Assembly (NCBI GenBank): GCA_040751755.1
Contig: JBFMHC010000010.1
Coordinates: forward strand, 124,001 to 188,000
Origin: PFJX01 sp040751755
GTDB taxonomy: Bacteria > Pseudomonadota > Gammaproteobacteria > Burkholderiales > Thiobacillaceae
Length of the DNA stretch: 64,000 nt
Reading direction: 5' to 3'
The notes beneath the pieces are model-generated. The model worked only from the letters and a program-made list of their open reading frames with translations. It did not search any database and was not told the origin of the DNA. Made by a program: the position numbers and the translations under genes. Shown here piece by piece: positions 62,489 through 64,000 of this stretch (position 1 is its first letter; each line of letters opens with the position of its first letter).

Positions 62489-63835
62489 TCAGAATTGTTC
62501 GATCGAGAGCAGGCCGGCGGCATGCAGCACCTCGGCGCGTGCCACGCTGCGGTCGTGGCGCGCCTGCGCCAGGTCGGCGCGCGCCTTGTCCAGTCGTGCC
62601 TGGCTGCTGAACAGGTCGACCAGGGTGGTGATGCCGTTCTGGTAACGGATCTGCGTCAGGCGTTGCGCCTCCTGCGCGTCCTGCACCGCCGATTCGCGCA
62701 CCGCCAGGCGCTGTTCCGCCTCCAGGGCGCGGCGGTGCGCCTCGGTGATCTGCAAGGCGAGCTCGTCCTCGGCCTGGCGCAGGCGCGCGCCCTGCTCCAG
62801 GCGGGCCGCCTGCGCGAGGTCGACGGCGGCGTTCCTGACGCCGCCGTCGAAGGCATTCCAGCTGAGCACCCCGGCCACGGTGTAGGAGGCGGCATCCAGG
62901 CCGAGGCTGCGGTCGTTCCATTCCTGTTTCGCCAGCAGCGAGAGCTGCGGCTTCTTCGCCCCGCGCGCCGCGTCGATGCCGGCGCCGGCCGCGTCCATGC
63001 GGCTGCGCAGCGCCTGCAGGGCGGGATGTTGCGCCGTCGCCTGCGCGCGCAGGTCGTCGATGCCGCCGCCGGGGAGCGCCGGCAGGGCCTCGGCACCCAC
63101 GTCCACAGTGTCCGCGAGCGGACGGCCCATGAGCAGCTTGAGCTGGTCGAGGGCGTCCGCCAGATGGCGTTGCGCCTCGCTGACGCGCAGCTTGGCGTCC
63201 TCCAGGTTGACGCGGGCTGCGAGCACGTCGCTCTTCACCGCCATGCCCTGCTTGTGGAGGTTTTCCGTGCTGCGCGCGAATTCCGTGGCGGCGGCGCGTC
63301 CCTGTTCCGCGACCTGGATGTGGGCGCGCGCCAGATGCACGCCCTGGTAGGCCTTGAGGGTGGCCAGCAGCAGGCGTTGGCGCGCGGCCTCGTCGCCCGC
63401 CTGCGCCGCGCGCACCAGGGCGCGGGCCTCGTCCTGGCGCGCGCCGATCTGGCCACCGGTGTAAAGGGGGGCCTGGATCTCCACGCTGGCATTAATGTTG
63501 TTTATGGCGTCAGGGTTATTCAGCGCCGTGGCGGTGAAATCCGTGGCCGGGTCGACGCGCTCCTGTCCCAGCTTGAGGCCGAAGGCGGTCAGGGCGTTGT
63601 TGCTGCGCGTCGCGGCGAGGGACAGGTTGAGGCTTGGCAGGCGACTGCCTTCCGCCTGCCGCAGGCCGGATTCGGCCTGCCGGATGCGCGCCTGGCTGGC
63701 GCTCAATTCGGGGTTCTGACGCAACACCGCCTGCGCGGCCTGCGCCAGTGTCAGGGTCTCCGCGCCGGCGGGTTGCCAGCACAGTGCCAGGGCCGTGATT
63801 AGCGCGCCCAGGCGCACCGGTTTTTTGCACATCAT
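62489..63835 (-). CDS. TolC-family outer-membrane channel
   Basis: A 448-residue outer-membrane efflux protein with a signal peptide (LGALITALALCWQPAGA), two repeated coiled-coil halves (LTLAQAAQAVLRQNPELSASQARIRQAESGLRQAEGSRLPSLNL; RYQNGITTLVDLFSSQARLDKARADLAQARHD) and the GGxxG-type hairpin (APLYTGGQIGARQDEARAL). It is the first gene of the efflux operon, which runs on into the adaptor and pump. Confidence 0.93.
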   Translation of the reverse strand: MMCKKPVRLGALITALALCWQPAGAETLTLAQAAQAVLRQNPELSASQARIRQAESGLRQAEGSRLPSLNLSLAATRSNNALTAFGLKLGQERVDPATDFTATALNNPDAINNINASVEIQAPLYTGGQIGARQDEARALVRAAQAGDEAARQRLLLATLKAYQGVHLARAHIQVAEQGRAAATEFARSTENLHKQGMAVKSDVLAARVNLEDAKLRVSEAQRHLADALDQLKLLMGRPLADTVDVGAEALPALPGGGIDDLRAQATAQHPALQALRSRMDAAGAGIDAARGAKKPQLSLLAKQEWNDRSLGLDAASYTVAGVLSWNAFDGGVRNAAVDLAQAARLEQGARLRQAEDELALQITEAHRRALEAEQRLAVRESAVQDAQEAQRLTQIRYQNGITTLVDLFSSQARLDKARADLAQARHDRSVARAEVLHAAGLLSIEQF

Positions 63836-63967
63836 CGCACCTCGCTACCCGCTTCCCGACTGGGGGTATGGGCAATTCAGATACGGCGGATGTTAACCCA
63901 TTAAATAATCTTATATCAAGATAAATAATGGTGTTGGGCCCGCGTGGGCCCGGTGTTTTCGGCCTGC
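63836..63967. promoter_or_regulatory. AT-rich promoter region of the efflux operon
   Basis: The 63880-63930 stretch is strikingly AT-rich and holds the inverted repeat ATCTT-ATATC-AAGAT (63908-63922), a plausible operator for the minus-strand efflux operon. A GGGCCC-GCGT-GGGCCC hairpin (63936-63951) probably ends the upstream minus-strand gene. I could not assign a -35/-10 pair with confidence. Confidence 0.4.
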
Positions 63968-64000
63968 TTACTTGGCGAATGCGCAGAACACGTCGCGCAT
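63968..64000 (-). CDS. 3' end of a minus-strand gene (last ten codons)
   Basis: On the minus strand the window edge reads MRDVFCAFAK followed by TAA at 63970-63968, with a hairpin downstream. Too little is present to identify the protein, and that this frame is the coding one rests only on the stop followed by a terminator-like hairpin. Confidence 0.3.
   Translation of the reverse strand: MRDVFCAFAK

Noticed and set aside
57343..62610. Very long open frame on the plus strand across the efflux, rhodanese and glutaredoxin genes
   Set aside because: It is antisense to well-supported RND, adaptor, rhodanese and grxC genes, has His/Arg/Gly-rich shadow composition and no recognisable domain; long antisense frames are expected at this GC content.

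Overview
The window is a 64 kb stretch of GC-rich bacterial chromosome around the replication origin. Gene content and order point to a proteobacterium: gyrB-dnaN-dnaA diverges from rpmH-rnpA-yidC-mnmE, followed by mnmG-rsmG-parA-parB and the complete atpIBEFHAGDC operon. A dnaN-gyrB junction without recF, and argJ next to a DUF815 ATPase, favour a betaproteobacterium, but a gammaproteobacterium is not excluded. Several c-type cytochromes and a molybdenum-cofactor block that includes moaA suggest a respiratory, possibly facultatively anaerobic life. I see no phage, transposon, CRISPR array, tRNA or rRNA. Almost everything is core genome, with a few unrecognised secreted proteins between core blocks.

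Layout. 1-7615: 3' end of a UvrD/RecB-type helicase-nuclease, a response regulator fused to a serine-kinase-like ATPase domain, argJ, a DUF815 ATPase, comM, a ferritin-like/VIT1 protein and metF. 7616-11410: a LuxR-type regulator and hybrid histidine kinase pair, a small membrane protein and a lipoprotein. 11430-17891 (minus): rsuA, a YaiI-family gene, gyrB, dnaN, the likely oriC with DnaA boxes, and dnaA. 18073-28198 (plus): rpmH, rnpA, yidC, mnmE, an ABC exporter, mnmG, rsmG, parA and parB. Three parS-like sites lie at 4724, 15089 and 23991, so ParAB and its centromere sites surround the origin. 28254-38506: the ATP synthase operon, its terminator, then glmU and glmS.

38519-42541: an orphan ParA-like ATPase, bioA, a cytochrome c'-like protein, a small secreted Asp/Arg-rich protein, and two tandem cytochrome c paralogues. 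42639-47372: a branched-chain amino acid type ABC importer (substrate-binding lipoprotein plus livHMGF). 47380-48970: two unrecognised secreted proteins. The first is built almost entirely of 12-13-residue Met/Asn/Pro-rich repeats, and the second carries two copies of the same motif. 48964-50310 (minus): fau, 6S RNA (ssrS), zapA and a zapB-like gene, a classic synteny. 50372-54333: gluQ, moaA, and divergently mobB-moeA-moaD with an FNR-like box between. 54330-57368 (minus): an ORF of unclear start, gpsA, secB, trxC and grxC. 57393-63835 (minus): a membrane-anchored rhodanese, a DUF2892 protein and a complete RND-MFP-TolC efflux system. The window ends in the last ten codons of another minus-strand gene.

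The most unusual material is the 12-13-residue repeat protein and its relative (47522-48970), the Asp/Arg-rich secreted protein behind a 20-bp palindrome (41149-41523), the start-less ORF at 54330-55118, and a possible small RNA on the minus strand between metF and the LuxR-type regulator.
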